Shown here: in pieces, positions 8,781 to 16,428 of the stretch | Position numbering within the stretch: the first letter of the stretch is position 1 | Layout: each line of letters starts with the position of its first letter | Origin: UMGS1519 sp050951095 | GTDB lineage: Bacteria > Actinomycetota > Coriobacteriia > Coriobacteriales > Eggerthellaceae | Assembly (NCBI GenBank): GCA_050951095.1 | Contig: JBMNIQ010000005.1 | Coordinates: forward strand, 496,001 to 560,000 | Direction: 5' to 3' | Length of the DNA stretch: 64,000 nt | Translations under genes and position numbers: made by a program | Notes under the pieces: generated by a model | Told to the model about the DNA's origin: nothing | What the model saw: only the letters and a program-made list of their open reading frames with translations | The model's database searches: none

Positions 8781-9632
8781 ATGAAGCAGACTATCGCCGA
8801 TATCAGGAAACGCCTCGACGAGGCCGATGAGGAGCAGTTTGCCGTTCTGGAACGCGCATTGGCCGCAGATACCCGAAAGGGCATCAAACAGGCGCTTGAA
8901 CGGACGCGCAAGCGTCTGGATGCGGAGGCCGCGGAACGCGACCGCATCCAGCGCCTGTATCGCTTCCAGAACGAGGTTGCGCTGTCCGCTGCCCGCAGCA
9001 TCCAGGGGACGGACGTCCCGGAAGCAGACGAATGGATTACGGCAGTCGGTCTGGACGAGGTCGGTCGCGGTCCTCTTGCCGGGCCTCTGACTGTTGGCGC
9101 CGTCGTGCTGCCGGCATCGCCGCAGATTCAAGGTCTGAACGATTCGAAGCAGCTTTCGCCGGCACGTCGCGAAGAATTGTCGGAGGAGATTCGCAATACG
9201 GCCCTGGCTTGGGATATCGAGCACATACCGCCGGCCGAGATCGACGATCTCGGCATGTCCGCCTGCCTGCGTCGGGCGTTCTCGCGTGCCGTTGCCGCTA
9301 TCGATGAGAAGATAGCGGCCCTCGACGGGAATGCCGTCGGTCCGGTTCGCGCCGTGCTGTTGGACGGCAATCCGCTGCATATCGATTCGCGCGAGGTGAA
9401 TCTGGTGAAGGGCGATGCGCGCGTTGCCGCCATCTCCGCTGCGTCCATCATCGCGAAAGTGGAGCGCGATGCCCTTATGGACGAATATGCGCGCATGTAT
9501 CCTGCCTACGGTTTCGATTCGAACAAGGGCTACGGCAGTGCGGCTCATATTGCGGCAATAGAGCGCGAAGGCTTATGCCCGCTGCATCGGAAGTCGTTCT
9601 GCCAGAATTTCTCCCAGGGCACGCTGTTCTGA
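8781..9632 (+). CDS. rnhB: Ribonuclease HII
   Basis: Cleaves RNA in RNA-DNA hybrids and removes misincorporated ribonucleotides. The catalytic core is complete: VGLDEVGRGPLAGPLTVGAV with D92 and E93, then LNDSKQLSPARRE, LLDGNPL with the third aspartate, KGDARVAAISAASIIAKVERD and GFDSNKGYGSAAH. The first about 80 residues are a charged helical extension not needed for catalysis. The frame is open from TTG 8742; ATG 8781, about eleven bases after AAAGGA, is the most likely start, with ATG 8769 as an alternative. Confidence 0.93.
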   Translation: MKQTIADIRKRLDEADEEQFAVLERALAADTRKGIKQALERTRKRLDAEAAERDRIQRLYRFQNEVALSAARSIQGTDVPEADEWITAVGLDEVGRGPLAGPLTVGAVVLPASPQIQGLNDSKQLSPARREELSEEIRNTALAWDIEHIPPAEIDDLGMSACLRRAFSRAVAAIDEKIAALDGNAVGPVRAVLLDGNPLHIDSREVNLVKGDARVAAISAASIIAKVERDALMDEYARMYPAYGFDSNKGYGSAAHIAAIEREGLCPLHRKSFCQNFSQGTLF

Positions 9633-9773
9633 TTGCGTTGAATCCTATTTTCCATCTGGTGTTTTAGTGCCGCGAATCTTCAAAGCGAGAATCGTGTGAG
9701 CCGCAGCGTGACGTTCTCGTAATCCCGCGAGAGGGCCTTCTCCTATTCTGCGAAGAGGAGAAGGGAGAACATC

Positions 9774-10628
9774 ATGGAAGAACAGCCTATCTTGTCCCCT
9801 ATGCCCCAAGGATGCGGGAATGGGGAACACCGCGAAGTTAATCGGGATGAGCCCGTCCGCCCGGATGCGCCCTCTGCCATCGGCAGGGACCCGCAACGGG
9901 AAGGCGACGCAACGCCGTACGAAGCGCAAACGATGGCGGGCGATTCTCTGCCGAATGCGGTGCAGCGGCCGCTTTCGTCGGGTCATGCGAAGGAGGACGG
10001 CACATGCTTGGATGCCGGTGCCGTTGATAGCGGTCTGGACGATTCGGCGAGGCGTAAATCCGGACCAGGCCATATGCCGTATACGGTCTTCGGGGCGATA
10101 CCCGAAAGCGACGGCGGGCCAGGCCCCGATTCTCCGTCTGCTGCAGATCCGCCTTCGTTTCGTGAAAAGAGGGATTGCGGCGGGGATTCGGAATCCGGCG
10201 CCGCGCCGTCCTGCCCTTCCTGCGGGGAGGGGCAACCTGAGCTCCGGAACACCTGCTCTTCGGGTCATAACAAGGATCTGGGACGCAGGGGAGAACAGGC
10301 CGCTGCGCGTTTTCTCGAGCGCCGCGGCATGGAGATCCTGGAGCGCAACTGGGTATGCTCTGCCGGCGAGGCGGATATCATCGCGCATGATGGGGAGGCC
10401 ATCCATTTCGTGGAGGTGAAGACGCGGTCGAATATCGCCCACGGGTTTCCCTCCGAGGCGGTCACGCCCGAAAAGCGCAGCAGATACGAGCGCATCGCGG
10501 CCATTTATCTCTCTCGCAGCGAATACGTCGATGTCAGCGTCCTATTCGATATCATCTCCATCGTTGTCACGGGGCCGAACCGTGCGTTCCTGCGGTTCCA
10601 TCGCAATGCGTTCGCCAGCTGCGATTGA
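9774..10628 (+). CDS. YraN/UPF0102 family protein with long N-terminal extension
   Basis: The last about 120 residues are a YraN (UPF0102) domain, a nuclease-like fold: DLGRRGEQAAARFLERRG, then GEADIIAHDGEAIHFVEVKT with the D-ExK pattern, and the EAVTPEKRSRYERIA segment. The family has no firmly assigned substrate. The first about 160 residues are low-complexity and rich in G, P, D and S, with a CPSC motif followed twelve residues later by another cysteine. The start is supported by a strong GGAGAAGGGAGA site before ATG 9774, and no alternative start codon lies close to the domain. Normal family members are about 120 residues. Confidence 0.82.
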   Translation: MEEQPILSPMPQGCGNGEHREVNRDEPVRPDAPSAIGRDPQREGDATPYEAQTMAGDSLPNAVQRPLSSGHAKEDGTCLDAGAVDSGLDDSARRKSGPGHMPYTVFGAIPESDGGPGPDSPSAADPPSFREKRDCGGDSESGAAPSCPSCGEGQPELRNTCSSGHNKDLGRRGEQAAARFLERRGMEILERNWVCSAGEADIIAHDGEAIHFVEVKTRSNIAHGFPSEAVTPEKRSRYERIAAIYLSRSEYVDVSVLFDIISIVVTGPNRAFLRFHRNAFASCD

Positions 10629-10660
10629 CGGCTGTTCTCGTTCGGGAAGGATGTGCCGTC

Positions 10661-12148
10661 ATGGGCGATAGGGGCTATACGGTTCACAGCGCGACGCTTG
10701 TGGGCATCCAGGCGGTGCCGGTGGAGGTCGAAGTCGTCGTATCCCAGGGCATTCCCGGCGTATCCATCGTCGGCATGCCGGATGCTGCCGTGCAGGAATC
10801 GCGCGAGCGCGTGAAGTCCGCGCTTCGCGCCGGCGGATTCCAGGTTCCTGCCAACAAGGTTGTCGTGAACCTTGCGCCCGGTTCGTTGAGGAAGACGGGT
10901 TCGGGATTCGACTTGCCCATCGCATTGGGGCTGCTTGTCGCCACCGGGCAGATTGATCCCGCACCGATTCGCGAGGCACTCGTTGCCGGCGAGCTCTCTC
11001 TTGACGGCACGGTTCGCGGTGTGCGCGGCACGCTGGCGTTGGAGGTGCTTGCCCGGGATTCCCGCAGGCGCCTCATCTGCGCCGCCTCGTCGCCGGATGT
11101 CCTTCCGCTCGACGGGTTGAGCATCTCATGCGCGCGGAAGATCGGGGATTTTCGCACAGGCATGTTCTCGGCGCCGTTGCCGTTGTCCGCAGAATCGGGC
11201 GAACGCCCGACGGACTATGCGGAAGTCGGCGGTCACGAGCAGGCCAAACGCGCGTTGCAGGTGGCCGCTGCCGGCGGGCACGGCGTGCTGATGGTCGGTC
11301 CGCCCGGGTCGGGCAAGACCATGCTCGCCTCCCGGCTGCCCTCCATCCTTCCGCCGCTTGCAGAGGACGAGAAGCTGGAGACGGCGCGGATCTGGTCCGT
11401 CGCAGGCCAGGACATCGGCGGTATCGTTGCGGGTCGGAGGCCGTTTCGTGCGCCGCATCATTCCGTCAGCACGGCCGGGCTGGTCGGAGGCGGGAATCCG
11501 ATACGACCCGGCGAGATATCGCTTGCGCATGGCGGCGCGCTGTATATGGACGAACTGCCGGAATTCAAGCCGTCGACGTTGCAAGCCATACGACAGCCTA
11601 TGGAGTCGGGCGATATCACCATCGTCCGCGCGGATACGACGGTCGTATTTCCTGCCCGGTTCATGCTTGTTGCGTCCATGAATCCCTGCCCGTGCGGTTA
11701 CCTGGGTGATCCCGGCATTCCATGCACATGCACGGTCGACCAGATCAGCCGGTATCAATCGCGCATCGGAGGACCGCTGATGGACCGCATAGACATTCAG
11801 ATGGATGTCTGGCGGTCCGATTTCGACAAGGTCGTGCATGCGGGCGCGGGCATATCCTCCCGCGAGTTGCGCGAGGGCGTGCTGCGTGCGAGGGCATTCT
11901 CCTCGTGGCGCCGCGCACATCAGGACGCATCGCTCCACGGAGGGGATACGCTGTCGCATTTCCAGGTGGACCATGAAGCGGAATCGTTCTTGAAAATGAC
12001 GGCGAATGCCGTGCATATGAGCGGGCGGGGGATTGTCAGGATCTTGTCCATCGCACGCACGATTGCGGATATGTGCGAAAGCGAAGCGGTTCGGCAAGAG
12101 CATATGGCGGAGGCTCTGTCCCTGAGGCTCCGAACGGAAGGGAAGTGA
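10661..12148 (+). CDS. comM: Mg chelatase-like AAA ATPase (YifB/ComM family)
   Basis: The ComM/YifB family includes a hexameric helicase that promotes branch migration during natural transformation. The N-terminal Lon-protease-like fold is seen in GIPGVSIVGMPDAAVQESRE, followed by Walker A (GPPGSGKTML), Walker B with LYMDELPEF, the sensor segment VASMNPCPCGY with a CxC and GIPCTC metal-like cluster, and a C-terminal lid domain. The start is ATG 10661, ten bases after GGAAGG; the TTG at 10625 overlapping yraN is less likely. Its position immediately before dprA supports a role in handling incoming DNA. Confidence 0.9.
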   Translation: MGDRGYTVHSATLVGIQAVPVEVEVVVSQGIPGVSIVGMPDAAVQESRERVKSALRAGGFQVPANKVVVNLAPGSLRKTGSGFDLPIALGLLVATGQIDPAPIREALVAGELSLDGTVRGVRGTLALEVLARDSRRRLICAASSPDVLPLDGLSISCARKIGDFRTGMFSAPLPLSAESGERPTDYAEVGGHEQAKRALQVAAAGGHGVLMVGPPGSGKTMLASRLPSILPPLAEDEKLETARIWSVAGQDIGGIVAGRRPFRAPHHSVSTAGLVGGGNPIRPGEISLAHGGALYMDELPEFKPSTLQAIRQPMESGDITIVRADTTVVFPARFMLVASMNPCPCGYLGDPGIPCTCTVDQISRYQSRIGGPLMDRIDIQMDVWRSDFDKVVHAGAGISSRELREGVLRARAFSSWRRAHQDASLHGGDTLSHFQVDHEAESFLKMTANAVHMSGRGIVRILSIARTIADMCESEAVRQEHMAEALSLRLRTEGK

Positions 12149-12152
12149 TTGC

Positions 12153-13130
12153 ATGGCAACGCAGGCAGCGGCAGGGTCGGGAACGGGCGGCAAGCGCCGT
12201 TATGGGCCGTATCGCGGAAAACGCATCGAAGGGCCGAAAACGGTCATATCGCAGAACGATGAACGATACCCCGATGCCCTGCGCCGCGTTGAGCGCCCGC
12301 CGCAGCGGTTATATGTCATCGGCAATCCGGCGGTCATCCAAGAGGGGCTTGCGGTCATCGGCGCGCGGAAGGCAACGCCTTACGGCCGCGGACTCTGCCG
12401 CCGCTTCGCCGGTGAGGCCGCGCGGCGCGGGCTGGTCATCATCTCCGGCGGTGCTTACGGATGCGATGCAGAGGCGCATCGCGCCGCATTGGATGCGGGC
12501 GGGAAGACGCTCGTGTTCTTCGGCGGCGGGTGCGACCACGTGTATCCGGCCCTCCACCTGCCCCTATTTCAGGAGATCGTGGACAAGGGCGGCGCCATCG
12601 TGTCCGAGCACGATTGGGAGTTTCCTGCGCAGCCGTATACGTTCCGTGCCCGCAACCGGCTCATCGCGGGCCTTGCGAAGGCGACGCTCATCGTGGAGGC
12701 GGGCTTGCCGTCGGGCACGTTCTCGACAGCAGACGATGCGCTCTCCGCCGGGAGGGAGGTGTATGTGGTGCCCGGTCCCATAACGTCCCCGACATCGGCG
12801 GGAACGAATCGCCTGCTGCTGCAGGGCGCTACGCCCATTGTGGATGACGAGAGCTTCGCGGATGCCCTATTCTCCACCTTCGGGTTGCTGCGCCAAGAGC
12901 ATGTGCGCATCCAGGAGCAGCATGCCGAAGACCCCTTGCTTGCTGCGCTGCTTGCGAATCCGATGCGTTTGGAGGAGATGGTGGCCGTCTCGGGCGTGGA
13001 GGGCACCGGCAGGTTCGATGCGCTGACAACGGTGACGGTGCGATTGGCGGAGCTTGAGGGACAGGGTGTGATCGTACGCTATCCGGATGGGCGCTACGGG
13101 CCGAAGGGAGACTTGGCCGTACGTGCTTGA
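12153..13130 (+). CDS. dprA: DNA-processing protein DprA
   Basis: Single-strand DNA-binding protein that loads RecA on incoming DNA in transformation. The Rossmann-like core shows AVIGARKATPYGR, IISGGAYGCDAEAHRAAL, TLVFFGGGCDHVYP, the RARNRLIAGLAKATLIVEA motif and the SGTFSTADDAL and VVPGPITSPTSAGTN segments. A C-terminal winged-helix-like domain follows (NPMRLEEMVAVSG). It lies four bases after comM and is surely co-transcribed. In the Firmicute order topA would follow; here the next gene is inverted. Confidence 0.94.
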   Translation: MATQAAAGSGTGGKRRYGPYRGKRIEGPKTVISQNDERYPDALRRVERPPQRLYVIGNPAVIQEGLAVIGARKATPYGRGLCRRFAGEAARRGLVIISGGAYGCDAEAHRAALDAGGKTLVFFGGGCDHVYPALHLPLFQEIVDKGGAIVSEHDWEFPAQPYTFRARNRLIAGLAKATLIVEAGLPSGTFSTADDALSAGREVYVVPGPITSPTSAGTNRLLLQGATPIVDDESFADALFSTFGLLRQEHVRIQEQHAEDPLLAALLANPMRLEEMVAVSGVEGTGRFDALTTVTVRLAELEGQGVIVRYPDGRYGPKGDLAVRA

Positions 13131-13146
13131 CGGCTTGCGGAACGAA

Positions 13147-13173
13147 GAAGGGACCCGCTTTGCAGGTCCCTTC
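13147..13173. terminator. Hairpin between convergent dprA and cyclophilin genes
   Basis: A 9-bp inverted repeat GAAGGGACC / GGTCCCTTC with a nine-base loop lies between two converging stops. There is no real T-run on either side, so it is a weak candidate for a bidirectional terminator. Confidence 0.5.
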
Positions 13174-13223
13174 CGGAAAACAGATGAGTCGGCGGGCATT
13201 GCTTCCCGCCGCACGGGGGCAGA

Positions 13224-13748
13224 CTAATTCGCGCCCTCGATGACGATGGATTCGATCAGGTCGCCCTGGCGGAGGGAATGCACCACGTCGAGTCCCTCGA
13301 TGGTATCGCCGAAGACCGTGTAACCGCTGTCCAGGAACGGCTGGGGGCCCAGGCACAGGTAGAACTGCGAGCCGGCGGAGTCGGGCATCTGGCTGCGCGC
13401 CATGGCGAGCGTGCCATCCTTATGCTCGTTGTTCGGGTTCGTGTCGTATTCGTGCTTGATGGTATAGCCGGGGCCGCCGGTACCGGGCATGCCGGAGGGG
13501 CCCATCTTGCCCGCGGCAACGTCTTCCTGGCTCATGTCGCGGGTGTTCGGGCAGCCGCCCTGGATGACGAAATCCGGGACGTAGCGATGGAACTTCAGGC
13601 CGTTGTAGAAGCCCTTCTGGGCCAGCTCGACGAAATTGCCCACATGGATGGGGGCATCCTGTCCGTGCAGCTGCACCTTGATAACACCCTTATCGGTGGT
13701 GATGACCGCCACTTCGTTGCCATTGGGCTGATATTCGGGGGTATACAT
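13224..13748 (-). CDS. Peptidyl-prolyl cis-trans isomerase, cyclophilin type
   Basis: Cytoplasmic proline isomerase of the cyclophilin family; no signal peptide is present. The sequence contains GFYNGLKFHRYVPDFVIQGG, KHEYDTNPNNEHKDGTLAMA and SAGSQFYLCL, which hold the active-site arginine, phenylalanine, glutamine and the other usual binding residues. The start is ATG 13746-13748 on the minus strand because AGGAGG lies eight bases upstream of it; the frame is open further upstream without support. The gene is convergent with dprA and divergent from trmFO, at the place where topA is found in related orders. Confidence 0.92.
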   Translation of the reverse strand: MYTPEYQPNGNEVAVITTDKGVIKVQLHGQDAPIHVGNFVELAQKGFYNGLKFHRYVPDFVIQGGCPNTRDMSQEDVAAGKMGPSGMPGTGGPGYTIKHEYDTNPNNEHKDGTLAMARSQMPDSAGSQFYLCLGPQPFLDSGYTVFGDTIEGLDVVHSLRQGDLIESIVIEGAN

Positions 13749-13931
13749 ATGTCGTTGCGCCTCCTGTATAGGGGATTGCACTTGCTGGTTCCCGATGATA
13801 TCGGTTTGCGCCTGCGCGGGGGACGGCTTTACGCGAATGCACATGAGAAGTTCTGCTCTTCAGGTTCGCTGGCGCCATGGCGAAGCCCCTTGTGGGGGAT
13901 TCGCGTTCGTGTGCCATGGACGGCCGGCGCG

Positions 13932-13952
13932 TATGGTAGTCTTCACCGTATG
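13932..13952 (+). promoter_or_regulatory. -10 box directly before trmFO
   Basis: TATGGT at 13932-13937 ends twelve bases before the trmFO ATG and no Shine-Dalgarno sequence is visible, so the expected leader is only a few bases long. Confidence 0.4.
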
Positions 13953-15347
13953 AATACGCAGGTGAACATAATCGGAGGCGGCTTGGCGGGAAGCGAGGCG
14001 GCGTTGCAGCTTGCAGCGCGCGGCATTCCCGTGACGCTGGTGGAAATGCGTCCGGCAACGGAGACGGCGGTGCACAGGACGGGCGACTACGCGGAGCTCG
14101 TCTGCTCGAACTCTTTGAAGAGCACGAAGCCCGAAAGTGCCGCCGGCATGCTGAAATACGAATTGAATGCGCTCGGTTCCCAGGTGCTGGCGGCAGCCTA
14201 TCGTACGTCCGTGCCCGCAGGAGGCGCGCTTGCCGTAGATCGAACGGCGTTTTCCCATGCCGTCACGGAAGCGGTCAAGGCATCGCCGCTTATCTGCTGC
14301 CGCGAGGGCGAGGTTCTGGATATCCGGGACGACGGATTGCTTGTGCTCCGTGCGCCCGACGGGTCGCAGGATGTCGTTCCCGCCCCTCGCGCCACCATTG
14401 TCGCCACCGGCCCTCTGACCGGGGATGCGCTTGCTTCCTGCATAGAACGTCTCACGGGTTCCGAGCATTTGTCGTTTTACGATGCGGCGGCGCCCATCGT
14501 GATGACGGATTCTCTTGACCGGGACGTGCTGTTCCGCCAGAGCCGGTACGAGGATGCCGGCGAGGGCGACTACCTGAACGCGCCGTTCACGAAGCAGGAA
14601 TACGAGGATTTCATCACGGAGTTGCTGGCGGCTGACCGCGTCATTGCAAAGGATTTCGAAACGCGGGAGCTGTTCCGCGCCTGCCAGCCCATCGAGGAGA
14701 TTGCGCGCAGGGGATTCGATGCGCCGCGCCATGGCACCATGAAGCCCGTCGGGCTTGTGGACCCGCGCACGGGAAAGCGCCCCTGGGCAGCCGTCCAGCT
14801 GCGCTTCGAGGATGCCCACGGCAGCAGCTGCAATCTCGTCGGCTTCCAGACGAATCTCACTTTCCCCGAGCAACGGCGCGTATTCCGCATGATTCCGGGG
14901 TTCGAGAATGCGGAGTTTGCGCGATACGGCGTGATGCACCGCAACACGTTCATCGATGCGCCAAGCGTCCTGGATCGTTCGCTGCGCTTGCGCTCCTTTG
15001 CGCATCCGCTGTTCTTCGCCGGCCAGGTGTCGGGTACAGAGGGATATTGCGAGGCTATCATGTCCGGCCTGTATGCGTCTCTTTGCGTAGCGGTGCTGCT
15101 TGCCGGTACGGATTGTCCGGAATTCCCGCGCGAGACGGCGTTCGGCTCGCTTCTGGCATATGCCACGGATCCGCAAACGCGGGATTACCAACCCTCCCAC
15201 GTGAATTTCGGCGTCTTTCTGCCCATTCAACCGCATATCAAGAACAAGCGCGACCGTTATGCGGCATTCATGGCCCGGGGGCACAAAGCCATGGACGACT
15301 ACGCGGCGCAGCTGAGGCGCTGCAACCTCATGCCTCCGCGTGAATAG
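13950..15347 (+). CDS. trmFO: tRNA m5U54 methyltransferase TrmFO (folate/FAD-dependent)
   Basis: Makes 5-methyluridine at position 54 in the T-loop of tRNA using methylenetetrahydrofolate and FADH2. The N-terminal FAD motif is VNIIGGGLAGSEAALQLA; the conserved catalytic cysteine stretch is ELVCSNSLKSTKPESAAG, and the C-terminal GQVSGTEGYCEAIMSGL completes the FAD site. The 465-residue length is normal. The frame is open far upstream, but family alignment places the start at ATG 13950, directly behind a -10-like box. xerC-type recombinase follows with a short overlap, as in Firmicutes (gid-codV). Confidence 0.95.
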   Translation: MNTQVNIIGGGLAGSEAALQLAARGIPVTLVEMRPATETAVHRTGDYAELVCSNSLKSTKPESAAGMLKYELNALGSQVLAAAYRTSVPAGGALAVDRTAFSHAVTEAVKASPLICCREGEVLDIRDDGLLVLRAPDGSQDVVPAPRATIVATGPLTGDALASCIERLTGSEHLSFYDAAAPIVMTDSLDRDVLFRQSRYEDAGEGDYLNAPFTKQEYEDFITELLAADRVIAKDFETRELFRACQPIEEIARRGFDAPRHGTMKPVGLVDPRTGKRPWAAVQLRFEDAHGSSCNLVGFQTNLTFPEQRRVFRMIPGFENAEFARYGVMHRNTFIDAPSVLDRSLRLRSFAHPLFFAGQVSGTEGYCEAIMSGLYASLCVAVLLAGTDCPEFPRETAFGSLLAYATDPQTRDYQPSHVNFGVFLPIQPHIKNKRDRYAAFMARGHKAMDDYAAQLRRCNLMPPRE

Positions 15348-16284
15348 CGGGGGGACCGGTTTGGGCGAATCCGGCATCCAGGATCATATCCGGGCGTTCT
15401 GCCGCGCCTTGCAGGTGGAGCGGAATCTATCGCAAAACACGGTCCGCACGTATCGCACGGCGTTGGAGGAATATGCCGCGTGGGCAGAACGCGCCGAAGT
15501 GGACCCGTTGCATCCGACGCATCGGGATCTCCGTCTGTTTCTGGCTTCGCTTTCGGGTATGGCGCGGACATCCGTGAACAATCGGCTCAGCGCCCTGCGG
15601 ACGTTCTTCTCGTGGCTGGAGATCACGCAGGTCATTGACGCGAATCCGACAGCTGCCATGCATGGGCCGAAGGTGCGTCGCCCGTTGCCGAGCCGCATCC
15701 CCGCATCCGAGATGAACGCATTGCTTGCCGTCCATGACGATATGGACCTCGACGGCAAGCCCCGCACGCAATCCGTCACGGACCTGCGCGATCAGGCGAT
15801 CCTGGAATTCCTCTATGCCACGGGAGCACGCGTTTCCGAGGCGGCGGGTCTGCGGATGGGCGACATCGATTTCACCGGCGCGCAGGTTCGCGTCATGGGC
15901 AAGGGGAGCAAAGAGCGCATCATCCCCATGTACGAAGAGGCGCTCGTTGCGCTTCGCAAGTACCTGCGGGAAGGCCGCCCGCAGCTGGCAAGGCCTGCAA
16001 GGCCGACGGAATCCGTGTTCCTGTCCACGCGCGGCAATCCCATGAGCGCCGATGCCATCCGCCTCATGTTCAAGAAGACGCTTGAGGCAGCCGGCATAGA
16101 GGGGCATTATTCCCCGCACGATATGCGGCACACGTTCGCAAGCGATCTGCTGGAGGGCGGCGCGGATCTGCGCAGCGTCCAGGAGATGCTCGGCCATGCC
16201 AGCCTTTCCACCACGCAGGTGTACACGCATGTTTCGAACGAATACCTGCGCCAGGTGCATCATCGCGCCCATCCCCGTGGGTGA
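15340..16284 (+). CDS. Tyrosine recombinase XerC/XerD
   Basis: Site-specific recombinase for resolving chromosome dimers at dif. The N-terminal SAM-like DNA-binding domain (residues about 10-100) is followed by the catalytic domain with the complete residue set: R in ATGARVSEAAGLR, K in MGKGSKERIIP, HDMRHTFASDLL, LGHASLSTTQVYTHVS with the nucleophilic tyrosine. By synteny with trmFO it is the XerC-equivalent, but XerC and XerD cannot be distinguished here. Start is uncertain: GTG 15340 overlaps the trmFO stop, while TTG 15361 has a better GGGGGGA site upstream. Confidence 0.9.
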   Translation: MNSGGTGLGESGIQDHIRAFCRALQVERNLSQNTVRTYRTALEEYAAWAERAEVDPLHPTHRDLRLFLASLSGMARTSVNNRLSALRTFFSWLEITQVIDANPTAAMHGPKVRRPLPSRIPASEMNALLAVHDDMDLDGKPRTQSVTDLRDQAILEFLYATGARVSEAAGLRMGDIDFTGAQVRVMGKGSKERIIPMYEEALVALRKYLREGRPQLARPARPTESVFLSTRGNPMSADAIRLMFKKTLEAAGIEGHYSPHDMRHTFASDLLEGGADLRSVQEMLGHASLSTTQVYTHVSNEYLRQVHHRAHPRG

Positions 16285-16377
16285 TAGCTAATCGCCCGCC
16301 TTTCTGCCGATGCGAACATCATGTGCTCGTGCTGTGTCTATGCCGCCCGATATGGCGTGCGCTCCGTACGGGCAGAG

Positions 16378-16383
16378 TAAAAT
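16378..16383 (+). promoter_or_regulatory. Candidate -10 box of uvrA
   Basis: TAAAAT lies about 45 bases before the uvrA start. I do not see a convincing -35 hexamer at the proper distance, so this is only a candidate. Confidence 0.35.
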
Positions 16384-16428
16384 ACCTTGTTCGGAAAACA
16401 TATCCCGCAAGAGCAAAGGCAAGATTGC

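Noticed and set aside
13278..13949. In-frame extension of trmFO back to 13278 over the cyclophilin gene
   Set aside because: The extension is antisense to a recognisable cyclophilin gene and the TrmFO family starts at the FAD motif encoded from 13950.
16387..16402. TTGTTCGGAAAACAT before uvrA as a LexA box
   Set aside because: Only TGTT/AACA pair around five bases; it does not fit the actinobacterial or Bacillus SOS consensus, and no second SOS gene in the window carries it.
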